A stretch of DNA of 64,000 nucleotides, from assembly GCF_028453695.1 (NCBI RefSeq), contig NC_135781.1, forward strand, positions 558,001-622,000, written 5' to 3'. Within the stretch, counting starts at the first letter, position 1, and every line of letters starts with the position of its first letter. The stretch is from Augochlora pura (Eukaryota > Arthropoda > Insecta > Hymenoptera > Halictidae). The position numbers and the translations under genes were made by a program. Of this stretch, positions 1 through 11,900 are shown piece by piece. The notes under the pieces are model-generated. The model ran no database searches. It was not told where the DNA came from and saw only the letters and a list, made by a program, of their open reading frames with translations.

Positions 1-1209
1 AAAAGACGCACGCAGGATGCCGAGTGTTTCGGGAACACCGGTAGTCCATTATCAGTCTCGCGAGTGCGAGAGATCGGGAACAATGACACCGACGCGCCGC
101 GCGCGTCCGGTGATTTCATTCTCGCGCCTGGCGTTCGCGTCGCTTAGCGTCCCGTCGACATCAACGAGAGAGAAAAGCTTCAAAAATGGTTCGTACGGAC
201 AAATTGGAATCGGACCGGGCGCTCGCGTTCCCACCGTTGTCGACGATTCAGGGAATTGAACAATTAGAATCGAGGTGGGAATCCCGTCGCGGATCTCGAG
301 ATTTTTATCGATCCAAATCCGTCTACGGTCTAAAATCGTTTCCTTCGTTCTCGATTTTCTTATCTGTGCCCAGTGCACAGTGGTCTGGCAAGCGAGACGA
401 TGTTGCAAAAATCCCATTTTTTAACTCTTGTATTTTTTACATTATTACATAATGCTACGTTACTCGTACCATAACCTCGTTCCTTAAAGCAACGTTGAAA
501 TGCTAAATACGCGTATAGTAATTATTTTAAGTTCGAATCTTCTGAATACTTTGTACAGAAAAAAGAACAATTTGAATGAATGGGAACAGCGAGTGGAAAT
601 TACAGCCGCAGCGTGTACGTTATTGTAAAGTTCGAGAAATGAACCCGCGCGTTCGGAATATGTATATACCGGTCTGATTGCCACTTTATCGGAGCATTGA
701 CGCGTAACGACCCTTGCGAGTCAGTCGCCGGCAAGGAAATACCAAGGTCCTGTAATAGCTCTCACCTTCAACTTGCAAAGAGCAAGGGAAAGAGACAGTC
801 GCAAGGTGACGCAAACCAGTTACCGGGCGACCGAAATGTCTTCCCATAATTATCAAAAGGTGCATCAAGGTCGCTAATCGACTCGCGACGGGGCTACCTT
901 GGATACCATTTTCCACCCCATAATTAAAGAGAGTCGCTCGCACTTTCATTTCCTTTTAATTCGAGCTGCTTGAACGTGTCGAATTGTCAGCCGATACAAT
1001 CTGCCCGACGAGCAGCGATCGCTTTTATGGCGCCCTCGCGAATTGCCTGCCGTTATCCTTACACCGAACGTTTATGCAAATTTATATTTTCGCCCGTAAA
1101 GTTCAAAGAGTCGGGTGGAATTACGCTTCCTGCGACGACTCGCGTGGAACAAAAATAACGCGCATTTCGCGTTCAAAATTGAAAGATCTCGCAGAGATTA
1201 ACATTTACA
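1..1209. other. Non-coding stretch, no gene seen
   Basis: Mixed-composition DNA without a recognisable gene or repeat. A 121-codon minus-strand open frame (52-417) has ordinary composition and by chance contains DVDGTL, which resembles motif I of HAD phosphatases. No other HAD motif follows, so it is not called as a gene. Confidence 0.5.
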
Positions 1210-1450
1210 GGGTGTCTCCAAAGTCTTCCAATCGGGAAATAGGAGGTTTCTGAAATCATTCGAAGTAACTTTTTCCTGATCGCAAATGCAATCCATGGTT
1301 TTGTTTAAAAGTTATTAACAAAAAAAGACACTGACCAATGAGTGACGTCTGATGACCACTGACGTCTTATTGATCACTGTTTTTTGTTAATAACTCGTTA
1401 ACGATGCCTCGGAGAACATTTTTGTAACGGAAGAAGTTCCTTCAAGTGAG
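1210..1450. mobile_element. Fold-back MITE-like DNA transposon
   Basis: The centre is an imperfect inverted repeat of about 84 bp (1311-1394). Its arms begin GTTATTAAC and end GTTAATAAC, and both carry an ACGTC block around a short loop near 1349-1360. The symmetry reappears further out: 1255-1278 is largely complementary to 1427-1450. The left edge starts with GGGTGTCTCC at 1210, a style of end common in short non-autonomous insect DNA elements. The matching right end is not visible, so the copy is truncated or decayed. No transposase is encoded. The hairpin is seen directly; assignment to a mobile family is inference. Confidence 0.6.
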
Positions 1451-2123
1451 CCAAGAGCCGAATCGTTTCTGCAGGTAAAATGCCCGCAACGAAACTGCCC
1501 ATCGTTGATCGGCAGTACCGAAATTCGACTGTTACGCCACAGGAAGTAGGAGCCCAGATCTGGCCTCTAACCACTGACATTCGAAGTCGCGGATGAGTCG
1601 TTGGATCCCGAACAGGGTCCTGCGATCGGTCGATAGCGATCATCCAAAGTAGCTAATTGCCGCCTGTTCGCAAGCTAACGACCAGCTCCTCTTGATCCGA
1701 AGAGTTACGAGGGCACACGCGAGACCGTGATCGCTTTCAATGTGATACAATGACGCGCGGCATTAAATGCCTCCTTCCGGGCAGAAACTGCGCATCCATC
1801 GGCCAGCATGATGCCCCCAATTCCCGTGGCATCGCCAATCATGACATTACGATTACACGTCGGCGAGAGGCAGTGGTTTCTCCGGTTTCCCGGGGCGACG
1901 GAATTCAACACCGGCCCTGGCCGAAAACGATTCCCGTTTTACCGTCGCAGTAACGCGTGTCTGCCGTGAAACCGTGCGGTGCCGCGTTTCGTTCGAAGCG
2001 GCAAGGGCAGACCGTAGGGAGGACCAATCATTCGCCCCTGTACGAAAACGATAATGCCTCCGTTCGTGGCACACCGAAAACCGGCTAAGTAGGGGCCCGC
2101 GAACTATTCGAAGCGCTTGTCCC
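1451..2123. other. Non-coding stretch beside the MITE
   Basis: No gene recognised. An 81-codon minus-strand frame (1398-1643) overlaps the right arm of the fold-back element and resembles no family I know. It may be chance or a transposon flank. Confidence 0.4.
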
Positions 2124-2225
2124 GCAGCGAAATGCAGCGAAATGCAGCGAAATGCAGCGAAACGCGGCGAAATGCAGAGAAACGCGGCGAAACGCGGCGA
2201 AATGGTCGGCGAAATGGCCGGCGAG
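2124..2225. repeat. Decamer tandem repeat (GCAGCGAAAT-like)
   Basis: About ten diverged copies of a 10-bp unit alternating GCAGCGAAAT and GCGGCGAAAC/T run head to tail. The last copies drift to GGCGAAATGG. Minisatellite, no coding meaning seen. Confidence 0.9.
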
Positions 2226-2741
2226 CGACGCGTGGGATTTGGGACAGCTGCGCGTGTGCTCCGGACAATTAATATGAATTATGGTAAACACCAGCGGACC
2301 GACTGAAAGGGATCATCCGTGGGAGTCGCGTATTCGAAGGCAGCCGAGCATAGAGCCCCGAACACGCCCCGGGGCGCGAATATTTCACTGCGCGCATTTT
2401 TGCGCTACACCGTCTACCGGCTCGCAGGTGGCTCGCCCGAAACCGGAGAAATCGATTCTACTTTCTTCCCCTGTGATTCGGGGGCCCGTGTTTTACCGAT
2501 ACGCATCGGGCAAGGCCGATCTGCTGCAGCTAATGGCGCTGTGACGCTAATTTGCGTCCGGTAATGGTCGCCGTTTAACTCGCTCGACGTAACCCGATCT
2601 TCCGGGATAATATCTTGTCCAGTTAAGTGCCGAAAATCGACTCAAAAAAATATCGTAGCGGATGATATTTTAATTCGTATTTTAATTCTTTGCTTTCTGG
2701 CGTCGTGTCAAACTTATTGCCAAGATTTCCAAATTCAGCGA
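2226..2741. other. Non-coding stretch
   Basis: Nothing recognised. Two overlapping plus-strand frames (2281-2544 and 2319-2564) are short and unlike known proteins. Confidence 0.4.
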
Positions 2742-3065
2742 ATGCTCTCCAATTGGCAATATCTCAAGATTACTGTACAGATTCAAATCGAACAGGAATG
2801 CGTTAAAGGAATCAAAGTGCTAGAGATTAATTCCCTAAATATTATCACAAGCAAATCGATTGTACGCGTTACTATTTTCGTTGGAAAATCTGCAGCAGAA
2901 ACGAACGCGGACAAATATTTGTGCACAATACCGATGTTGGCGGTGCAAATCTGTAGCTTTGAATTTTTATCAGATTCGGTGGAAACGAATGATTTTTTTT
3001 TAACGCGCGTACCATTGACATTTACAGTAAGCGTCGAACGATGTCCATTCACTCGGGCAGATTAA
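2742..3065 (+). CDS. Unrecognised 107-codon ORF (doubtful gene)
   Basis: This ORF starts with a true ATG (MLSNWQYLKI...) and stays open for 107 codons in AT-rich sequence, where stops should be common. The translation is balanced, with alternating hydrophobic stretches (TVQIQIEQ, RVTIFVG, LTFTVSVE) and no low-complexity run. It has no signal peptide, membrane span or family motif I recognise. The complementary strand is open for 89 codons over the same bases, so strand and coding status are both unsure. It could be an orphan small protein, an exon or a chance frame. Confidence 0.15.
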   Translation: MLSNWQYLKITVQIQIEQECVKGIKVLEINSLNIITSKSIVRVTIFVGKSAAETNADKYLCTIPMLAVQICSFEFLSDSVETNDFFLTRVPLTFTVSVERCPFTRAD

Positions 3066-4690
3066 AAAATTCATTCGATGCTAATTTCCTGCTATTAGAT
3101 ATTTTTTTTAAAAATCCGAGAACATGTTGTAACGATCGGAAAATGTTGTAATTGATAGGTGCAAATCGTCGGAGGTATGGTAAACACGGCGTAAGCGCAA
3201 AAGCGATCATCATTAGTAACTTGTAAAGGAATCCCGTTTCATAACGATCATGTTAAATTACAGAAATAAGAGACGTCTTCATGAAAATAGAAAACGACGA
3301 TCGGGAACTTGTAACATCCATCATGTTTATCCGATCGTTCAACTACCGATTAGATGCAATTTATTTCAATTAGTCGAATATTCTTCGATGCAAATCCTAG
3401 ATTAAGACGCTACAAATTTTTTGAAAAATTAATCCACGAATTCCGTAGGACGTATAAAATGATTCGATCGTTAAAAATATATATCGGCATTAATATCTGC
3501 CGCTTAAACCGCATATTAATTCTCGATCACGCTGTTGATTGTAAACTGTTGCAAGTTTTCGTTGCTCTCATGCAAATGTGTTCCACCGTGGCAGGATAAG
3601 AATCGCGCGTTTCCCATGGAGAATTTTTCCTCCGTAGTACCCGGCGACACACTTTCGGCTGGATTTACAATTATTATCAGCGAAAGCACGCCGAGTTCTA
3701 ATGAATTTGAAAGGAACTAGGTCTGGCAATTTGTCAACACCGTACAAAATCCGTGACTTGTAATTACAGCTATTACAGAACAAGCGTACGCACACCGCGA
3801 TACATTTACATTTGCCCGCGAGGCGTAAATGTTTCTTGGCGCGTTTGCGCTCACAACCTGCCTGCAGGTGTCTTCCCGCCCTGTAAATGTCACCTGGGAT
3901 CGGTCCGAGCTTGTCCAACCGTCCATAGCCCGGACATCTGAGAATACCGTGATTCGATTTTTCGAAAGGAAATTCTTACGCTTTTTCCTATTATTCCGGC
4001 GACTTGTTTTCCGGCGTCGTTCGCAACGGCGACGTTAACTTCTGCCACACTTTTCCCGCGAAATTGCCTGGCGCAGCCTATTAGCCGTTGCAATTTCGTT
4101 CTAATTGCATAATCGTAACTGTGATTCGGGTTACGCGTTAATTGCGGGGATCGCGTGCGCAGTCCTCGCTGCTGCGCCGCCAGTCATCGAAAAATAAATA
4201 AATACCAACCGCGGAACGGTTTCGTTTTTAAATTCGGAAACCATTTCTGATATTTTAATCGTCGTAAAGCAGTTTTCGAAACCAATAATTCAACGCCCAT
4301 ACATTTTTATATAGACTTTAATGAAACACGTGAAAATTTATATTAATTGTCGAAAGCTAGATAGACAAATAACAATAACCATACCCTGCGTCTGAATGGA
4401 TGATTAACATGAAACATTGTGGTTAGCAATAATATAAATTATCATAGAACGCTGTTATGATTTTTACTATAGTATTATACAAACAATTTTAATATTGTAC
4501 CGAATGGAATTGTTGAAATTTGTACATTACCGTTTGCTGGGTTCATCGGTTACAGCAACACGCGCAGGTAACCATAAAAACGACGACCACAATTGATACG
4601 TAACACGAGTTTAAAACACTATAGTTTACTGAATCAACAATGAAACTACACTTACACGATACACATTTCAATTGTTAAAACGAGGGAGAG
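3066..4690. other. Non-coding, AT-rich in parts
   Basis: No gene recognised. A 116-codon minus-strand frame (3568-3918) is cysteine-containing but matches nothing I know. CAGGTG/CACCTG E-box words occur near 3865 and 3890. 4180-4680 is strongly AT-rich and shows nothing further. Confidence 0.4.
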
Positions 4691-4699
4691 CAACAAACG

Positions 4700-4835
4700 G
4701 GGCACCTCCTTCAGTGTCGCACGGCCATCTTTGAACCCCTGACCACGTGACGTAACATCGATAGATCGACAACTTCAGCTTGGCCGTTTACCTACGAAAT
4801 TCGAATCACGTGACGGGTATACCAATATGGCGTAG
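4700..4835. promoter_or_regulatory. Promoter-like cluster with two CACGTG sites
   Basis: Within about 110 bp lie a GGCCATCTTTG word (4723-4733, YY1/Pho-type in reverse), CACGTG (4744-4749), an overlapping CRE-like TGACGTAA (4748-4755), ATCGATAG (4757-4764, DREF-like), a second CACGTG inside TCACGTGAC (4806-4814) and CCAAT running into ATGGCG (4822-4832). TCACGTGAC is the preferred site of MITF/TFE-type bHLH-zip factors. Clustering of such sites in otherwise AT-rich DNA suggests a TATA-less housekeeping promoter. Site identities are known consensus matches; promoter function and direction are inferred. Confidence 0.4.
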
Positions 4836-4972
4836 TGTTACTAAAAAGGGTGTTTTGTGCTCCTTGATTAAAGTATTATGTATATAGACTTAGAGAAGCG
4901 TCAAAGTGGTTTCAGTGAATAGGTCAAGCGTTCGGAACATGTGGAAGCGTTTGTCGAAGTTGGAATTATGAG
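4836..4972 (+). other. Possible first exon ending at a splice donor
   Basis: Downstream of the CACGTG cluster the plus strand reaches ATTATGAG followed by GTACGT (intron start 4973), a fair donor. If used, the exon would be mostly 5' UTR with an ATG at 4968 just before the junction. The start site and the downstream exon are not identified, so this rests on one donor match. Confidence 0.2.
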
Positions 4973-5418
4973 GTACGTTACGTTAAAAATTGAAAACCAT
5001 CGATAATTGGTGTTAACAATTCGACGCTTTTGCGGTGACCGAAACAATTGTCGATCCAGATTGCCGATCGACGCAGCCGCGGGTCGATCGAAGTGGGCAG
5101 ATAATTCGCGAAAAGCGGCTCGGTGCGAAGGGCCCGCGTGATTGGCCACGCGATCGCGCTAGAAATCGGTCGATCGATTTCGTTGCATGCGGCACGAACG
5201 GCCCCGTCCGATCTTCGCGGATCACCGCCGATACGGCGCAGGTGCCACCGTGGCCCGATGTGAAAGTTCGATCGCTTCGAGGAAGTCTTCGTGACGATCG
5301 TCGATCAGATACCGGACAATGTTGCTCGGGCACCGATTATCGGCCGCGTTATCGATCCGCGGAGCGCGTCGAAACGTTACGATTTCCTGGCCGAACGTGA
5401 GAGGGACCGAGAGAGAGA

Positions 5419-5434
5419 GGGGGGGGGGGGGGGG
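5419..5434. repeat. G16 homopolymer
   Basis: Sixteen consecutive G follow a short GA tract. Length-unstable and potentially G-quadruplex forming. Confidence 0.9.
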
Positions 5435-5560
5435 CCGCTTACACGGACACAACCGTCCTTAGATTCGCCGCGCAGATACCGCGTTCCGCGCTCGTTATTA
5501 TTATTTGGCAATAACTTTCGAACAGCCGCGGGACGCGTCGCTCCGCGCCGCTCTGCTCTG

Positions 5561-5597
5561 CGCCGTGCCGTGCCGTGCCGAGCCGTGCCGAGCCGTC
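5561..5597. repeat. (GTGCC)n pentamer repeat
   Basis: Seven or so tandem 5-mers alternate GTGCC and GAGCC. Confidence 0.8.
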
Positions 5598-6855
5598 GAA
5601 GCCCTCGCGAGGATGCAGCCTCGAGTAAATATAATAATCGAGGCGAGCCGGATAAATATATTGATCGCCGTTATCGAGGAAGTACGAGCCCCGGCGTCTT
5701 CTCGCAAGAATTACGCGATCCTTTATGAAAGAAAATTAAGGGGATTTTCAATCGGAACGGTCTAATGGTCGGTCCGCCGTGGAAACGCTCAATCTGCGAC
5801 ACGCGAATCGCGATTACCGCTTGTAGATCGGAATCTACGATTCATTTCCGAAGCCACGCTTGTCGTCGCAGATGTTCGAGCTTCTGTTTCGCTCCGCGAA
5901 CGAGTAGGAGACTCTTTATCTTTGCGATCTTTGCGGGGAGATTGAGGCTTCCACGGTATTCAGATGAATATCGCGAGGCAGTTTGCTCTATTTACGTCAG
6001 AAATTATACTCTTTAAATCGTAATCATTAAGTAATTAGGGAAATCTTAGATTGTGCTCTATTTTCCACTTGTTCTTGGGAATTCGCAATCGATCCGTGCA
6101 CAGTTATTACAATTATTAATGGAGACACAGTTGAAGACAACTTTCTCGCATACGAGACTTTTTACGCGATCTTTTATTGTATTTTAATAGGATAAACATG
6201 TGGATTAGATTTCAAGTGAGCGCATTCGCGTCAGAATCTCTCTCAACGATTTTCGCACCGATTTCGGCTCCGCGGTTCCGCGCGAAACAGTGCAATAGTT
6301 TAGCAGCGCGATAAAGGTAATAAGACACTGGCGTGTTATTTCGGCTGGTAAATATTTCTGCGTCGAGCCGGTCGGAGCGGTTCCGCGTTTTCAGGGCAAC
6401 AAAATGCGTTCGCAAATAAACATTTGTAATGGGAAACGGGGCGCGCCGTTTCCGTGCCGCGGACGACCGGCAAGTTTTGCAGCGCGCAGGACCGACCGAT
6501 CCGTTTCCGCTGACAGCCGATAGACGAGAATTAATATCCGTAACACGAGGGAGAAGCTTCGGTAAACGACGAATTCAATATTTCGAGAGACAAATCGTTT
6601 GACGTACGAGGAGGAGGACGTTCAACTGTCGATTCGGGGCTCCGGCTTGTCGAAGCGCAGCTGACAAAATAATTAGTTTCCAAGGCTCGGCCCGCGAATG
6701 GTAGAGGATCCGCTCTGCTCGAAATCGCGGTGTAGAGGGATAGCTCAAAAATTGCGTTCTATCCACCTGTCAATGGACGCGTTATGAACGCGCGCCGCGC
6801 CGCGGCGAGCTGCGCCGGGCCGCGGCCGAATTTCCCTCTAGGCCGGAAACCCGCG

Positions 6856-6887
<32 letters not shown>
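6856..6887. repeat. (TC)n followed by (CG)n
   Basis: About ten TC units pass directly into about six CG units, a polypyrimidine/Z-DNA-prone junction. Confidence 0.9.
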
Positions 6888-8040
6888 CGGGGAATTAGAC
6901 ACTTGAATTTTTATCGTTCCGCCGGCTAACGTCTCGCGAATTTATGCATCTCGCCGTAAATAATCGAGAAAACGGTGGACGCTCGTAATTCACCGAGGGC
7001 GAACAACGTGAAAGCGAAGTGAGTTACGATCGATCGACCCGAACCTTTTTAATGCAAACGACGCGACGGTCGCGTGGACGACGGAAACTGCTACTTTGTT
7101 AATTAAATTCCTTGCAATTTCTATAAATATACGGCACCGAAAATATTGGATCCGTTCCGTGTAACAATTAACTTCCAGTTACTCGTGCAATAAACTGCTC
7201 GTTTATTTCTTAAAAATGATTAATTTTCGAAAATATTGTCGAGTCTGTGTGTTTATAATTTCGAAGATTTGCCGAATGTATTTTTCATAGAGAGTAATAG
7301 TTTCACGGAATGGCTTGTCAACGCGTAAGCGTTTCGAAAAGGAAGGAACGGGAGAAAAAAAGGGTCCGAGGCTATACGATAATAAAAACTGCCGCGTACA
7401 ATGCGGATTCGAGGGTAGTTCCAGGGCCAGATACCGGACTGATAGCTCCGGGCTGATAGATGTCGGCTAATTACGTGGCCGAGAAGTCCTGCTTATGTTC
7501 GGCCAGGAAGAGAACCCTTTGCTTGCATTCTTCCTTCGGCGCGGCGTCGACATCGTGCCCGACCACCCATTGACAGTAATATCCAGGTATTACTTAAGAA
7601 CTATAGTTTCCGGCCTGCGCTAAAATCCACAGTTACAGACAGTCGTGGACGTCGGTTTTCAAGCTTTCAATCGCCAGTTACGCCGCATTATCGCGTAACA
7701 TTATTTCGAATTCCAGATCATATAAAGTAATTGCAAAAAACGAGAGTGCCGTAGCTATTTGTTTCTCTTCTAAAAAGTCACGCGAGTCCGGAATAAAAAG
7801 ATTGCGACCTCTTTTAGAATTTGTCCAATTTCATGGTTTCCATATTTCTACGTCTATTAATCAAATTGCTATCTTCCATTTTTTACGTTCTCTATAATCG
7901 TAAATGAAACAATTTGCACCCAGTAATTTCGAATCAGAATTATACCGTTCCGGTATTACGAATGACACGGCGAGATTCGCTGGCGGTAAGCTACCAGCGT
8001 GATTTTTAGCTACACAAATAGAGTGTCGAGGCGTGTACAT
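6888..8040. other. Non-coding AT-rich stretch
   Basis: No ORF of note, repeat or RNA gene recognised. Confidence 0.5.
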
Positions 8041-8288
8041 TTATTATCTTACTTCATTGCAGTAAGACAATTTCGAAGATTACGATGTGTAACGAGGCAA
8101 CTCAAATATTAGAGTTATCAGGCTGCTCAAACAATTCTCCTCTCGGTCGTCACATCCTTCCACGGCTTCGTTTCTCCCGTTTCCTCAATGCGGTCCCGGT
8201 TGCTCCGCGCGGGACAACGCTTTCGCAATTCTTCCGCCGTGTACCGACTACCGACAGACTTCGTTTTAATCGGGGTTCGTGCAATTAG
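8041..8288 (+). CDS. Small ATG-started ORF behind an acceptor-like site (doubtful)
   Basis: A pyrimidine-rich run ends in TTGCAG at 8057-8062, a good 3' splice site. The first ATG follows at 8085 with A at -3 and opens a 67-codon frame (MCNEATQILELSGCSNNS...) stopping at 8288. The product is basic in its second half and has no motif I recognise. It would suit a 5'-UTR intron followed by a small coding exon. No upstream donor was paired with the acceptor, so chance is quite possible. Confidence 0.15.
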
Positions 8289-8738
8289 CTCTCCTTTCCC
8301 TCCTCGGAACGGGAAAACAACGAGCACCGTTATCGTATATGCAAACTAGTTGCTGAAGTAGTCGGAACGAACGCGATCCGAAAATCTCTTTGGTCAACGT
8401 TGCTGTAACAAGAGCACCAACTCTTTTAGTTTTTAAATGGTTGCAAGTCTCGTTCGTAACTACGTTTATGCACGATTTTTCGTGCGCATCAGGAGACATT
8501 ATCAGCGTCGTCGGAGCGAGGGACAGAGGATGAGGAGATAAATTAGCGGAATCCTCGAGTTTCGTTTGAGGCCATTATCATTTATCCCCTTCCGGCGTAG
8601 CGAGTCTTTACAAATTCCTGTACGTCCTTGGCTCCAGGATCACGAAACGTCCAGGCACACGGCACACAAAAGAGCACGCACACGGTGCCGCGATGATCGC
8701 GATGCTCGAAAAATCTCTCGAAGGTGGAGGCGTGCGTC
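8289..8738. other. Non-coding stretch
   Basis: Nothing recognised. Confidence 0.4.
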
Positions 8739-8850
8739 GTTCCTTCCTTCTTTCTTTCTTTCGTCCGTCCGTCCGTTCGTTCGTTCTTTCGTTCGTTCGT
8801 TCGTCCGTCCATCCGTCCATCCGTTCGTTGGTTCGTTGGTTCGTTCGGTG
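8739..8850. repeat. Tetranucleotide repeat (TTCC/GTCC/GTTC)n
   Basis: About 28 degenerate TTCN/GTCN tetramers. Since 4 is not a multiple of 3, all frames read a 12-base cycle and look like arginine/serine/valine repeats (e.g. RSFVRSFVRS), giving five overlapping spurious ORFs on both strands. Confidence 0.9.
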
Positions 8851-9730
8851 GTACTGGCCCTGTAATTGGGCCCAAACTCTTAGCTCCGCTCGACCGGCCA
8901 AAGATTATACACCCGCATGTCCCGAGGGCCAACGCCAAACGTTCTTGTGTGATATATTATGCTGCAGATACCTGTATCTGATTCACAAGGTGAAGCTGGC
9001 GTAAACGGAGTAACTTTTTCGGTCATGCCGAAAGTATATCGCCGGCCCGGATCCGCGACATGCGCCGATCTATCGCAGATCGAGAAATATTTCGATGTCT
9101 CGAGGAACGTTATACGTCCGATCGAGAGTAATTGGATATTTTCTTTCGCGAACCTGTTTTCTTTTGCATGTTTGTGAAACTGTTTAGTGTTAACGAAATG
9201 TAGCCAGATATTCTTCGTCTACGTTGGAATACGAGAAAATTCTTAACATAGCAAAAGCAATTCTGTTTTCTATTTTCTATTTACCCGTGCAAAGTTTATA
9301 TTTGCATGTAATTACTCTTCACATTTAGTTTAGTACAGCGCAGAGGCAACGGGACAAAGCTAAACATCAGCAAACGAGGCGACCTCAAAAGCGAAACTAC
9401 ATACAATGACTTTATTCTGTATTTGTTTACGCATTTGTTTACAATTACCTCGCTTGTAATACGGCAGTGTTTACCGCTAAACTGCAGAGTGCTCGCGTTA
9501 ATTAGACCGAAGAATTTTACTATATATCATTAGATCGTCCAAAAGTTGCTTTTCTCGATTTAAGGGCTGGAAAAATATTTCTGACACGCGAATCAATTTT
9601 GTGTCCTTGTTGGTCTCGTCAGAATTGATAATTTAATTGATTATTAGTGACTATAGTCATCTATATGACAGTCACACTTTTAACAGTTCTTTAAAAACTA
9701 GACAGGTTCGAAAATGTAAAAATATTTTAC
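8851..9730. other. Non-coding, AT-rich from 9.18 kb
   Basis: Nothing recognised except a small inverted pair, GTGACT/AGTCAC, around 9650-9675. Confidence 0.4.
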
Positions 9731-9777
9731 AATCTCGAGCAGCGCCTCAGAGTCACCTCTCGAGGATAAATGGTTAA
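9731..9777. mobile_element. TTAA-ended repeat relic, copy 1
   Basis: Read on the minus strand this begins TTAACCATTTATCCTCGAG and contains GGTGACTCTGAGGC flanked by two CTCGAG words. The same core with a similar TTAA end recurs at 36416-36467. A TTAA boundary suggests a piggyBac-type non-autonomous element end, but only about 50 bp is recognisable here. Confidence 0.45.
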
Positions 9778-10058
9778 AATATGCAGAGAGCTGTGTGGAA
9801 AAATTGGCGGCGACCGTTCGAACGGTCGATCGCGTTATTACCGTGTCGAAGAGAGGACATTATGGAAGGAGCGGGGCGCTATTCAATACCAGTTTTAGCA
9901 AATTAAAGCATGAAACTCTGGATACGCCGGGCCCACATTCGTTGATCGGTTTCGCAATTCCGCTCACGGAATATTCCCTTCGATAACAATAAAGACACGC
10001 GAAGGGAAGCAACAATTGCGCCCGATCGTATCGGCCGCCTCTCTGCGGAGAGCTTGGC

Positions 10059-10080
10059 GCTCGCTCGCTCGCTCGCTCGC
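10059..10080. repeat. (GCTC)n
   Basis: Five to six tandem GCTC units. Confidence 0.85.
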
Positions 10081-10252
10081 GCGTAAATGGGAAAGGGACT
10101 CGTGACACCGTCACCTGCGTGCCACCCAATTACGCCAAGGTTTCCTTTGTTCTACCCGCAGAAGCCGCGAAATTCTTTGTGCGTGATGTCGACCCGCAGG
10201 AATTGCACCACTGGAAGGCATGAACCCGTGACAGAACAACGGTTGCGCGTGA

Positions 10253-10270
10253 GCGCGCGCGCGCGCGCGG
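10253..10270. repeat. (GC)n, Z-DNA-prone
   Basis: About eight and a half alternating GC dinucleotides. Confidence 0.85.
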
Positions 10271-11820
10271 AAAGATCGGGTGACCCAGTGTCCCGCAATG
10301 AGATGTAAATCGGCCGATTAAATTCACCGGTTCGAGGCCGTCATTAACCGATTTGCTCGCTCGATAATTCTTTCACCGACACACTCGCGGACAGAGAACT
10401 AACGAAGCGGCCGCGACTACTCGGCGGCTATGCGCGCCCGCAAAACTCTACACAGCCTCTGTCCATGCAAACGTTCCAACGAAATACCACCGAACATCCA
10501 ATTAACCCAACGGCAGACCTTTGTTTTTAATTATAACTTCTCCTGTCCGGGTGTATCGGTTAACTGCGCATTTATTTGCGTCTGACGCGAGCTACCGACT
10601 CGAGCTTTTCCAAAATTGAACTCTCTAACCGCGATCCAATTTAATTTGCGATACCTAAACTTTCCTTCTTCGGAGTTTCACGGATCCGTCAAAATATTTT
10701 TCGATGGAATTTCAGGAGAAACAGAGGTCGCGTCGTGTATTGGTAAATATATTTACAATCTTTCCGTGTTTTCATATTTGGTAAATCGTAACATGCGCCC
10801 ATTGGAACCCTCGGTTATTGCTAAATAACCTCGCTTTGCAAAATCAACAGCAATCGCAAGAAACAGTGATCCGCGACTATATTCATAAATTCTACGTTCG
10901 AACTTTTGGAATAATTCAGCAGCGGCATAATTTCGCTGCGGAAGAAGTCCCTTAACGCGATGTAAATCGTCCGATTAAATTGGAGACGGTCGTTTGCTGA
11001 TTCGATGGTTCGATAGTCGTTTCCGTCGCGCAGCAAAATAACGAACTCGGACGCAATTACGCGTGTTAGCCGATCATAACAATGTCCTCCTCCGCGTCGC
11101 TTCTTCGCGCTATCCGACACGAATCTGCCAGTATTTTAACAACGTTGTCAGCAGGCAAACAAAAGAGAAAAATACGTGGAACGGTCCGAGGCGAAGGTAG
11201 CCGGTGCTCCCACGTGCGTTCTCGTCCGGTCGAAAGGTGCGCGTGCAACTTGCACACTTATCCTTTGTCGTTTATTGGTTATATTTTACTCGGCCCTCGT
11301 ACGGCCGCGCCGAGTCGCGCTCTTATCCGCGGCGCCGACTGATTGCCGGACAAGTTGCGCGCGGCTGTATTTTATAGCGAGAACGATTGCGATAGGGTGT
11401 ACGCGCACGTATATCTGTTAGCCGATGCAACCTGCGCTCTCGCCCGGCATTGCAGCGAACGATTCTCGACCGAACCCTCTCTGCTTGGACGCGATACAAC
11501 AAATCTTGATATTTTTACGATATCTGTTTACGTCGTACGAGTGTAGGATTCCGTTCCATCTATAGTGGAACCTCGATTAGAACAGTTTCTGAATTGCAAT
11601 GTCAGCGCAGGCGAATCGACGAAACGAGCAAAAAGGCGACCGCGATCTACGAGTTTGGATCGCAAAATAATGGCAAGGTTTAAGCGTGTTTGCGAGATAC
11701 GACAAAGCTTGTCCCATTCCGTGGCAACCGAAAAATTGGGTGGAACGTCTAGGGACTTGGAGGGGCAAGGAATTCGAAGAGGGAGGCGGTGACTCGAGGC
11801 GAAATCGATTCGATAGAGAC

Positions 11821-11842
11821 CAGCAGAAGCAGAAGCAGAAGT

Positions 11843-11885
<43 letters not shown>

Positions 11886-11900
11886 AAGGCAGAGGCAGAG
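11821..11900. repeat. Hexamer repeat (GCAGRA)n
   Basis: Three GCAGAA units lead into about eight GCAGGA units. In one plus-strand frame (ORF 11789-12010) this reads as an (SR)n run of about a dozen repeats, resembling an RS domain. There is no RNA-recognition motif nearby and the flanks are unremarkable, so it is called a microsatellite. Confidence 0.85.

Larger units (their letters stand above)
4973..6855. other. Non-coding, GC-rich centre
   Basis: No gene recognised. 5030-5730 is rich in CGATCG/TCGA words, and its open frames in three registers follow from that composition. A splice-acceptor-like pyrimidine run ends near 5862, just before an 11-codon frame that stops. 5765-6855 shows nothing definite. 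Confidence 0.4.
9778..11820. other. Non-coding stretch
   Basis: No gene recognised. ORFs up to 99 codons on both strands overlap each other and show no family features. Confidence 0.4.

Noticed and set aside
52..417. Minus-strand frame containing DVDGTL, like HAD phosphatase motif I
   Set aside because: No hydrophobic strand context, no later HAD motifs, and composition fits chance.
8566..8938. Five overlapping ORFs with RSFVRSFV / NERTNERT repeats
   Set aside because: Produced by the tetranucleotide repeat at 8739-8850 in all frames of both strands.
10318..10345. GGTTCGAGGCC resembling a tRNA B box
   Set aside because: No A box at the right distance and no acceptor-stem pairing; similar words near 18723 and 58037 fail the same test. 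No tRNA was found.
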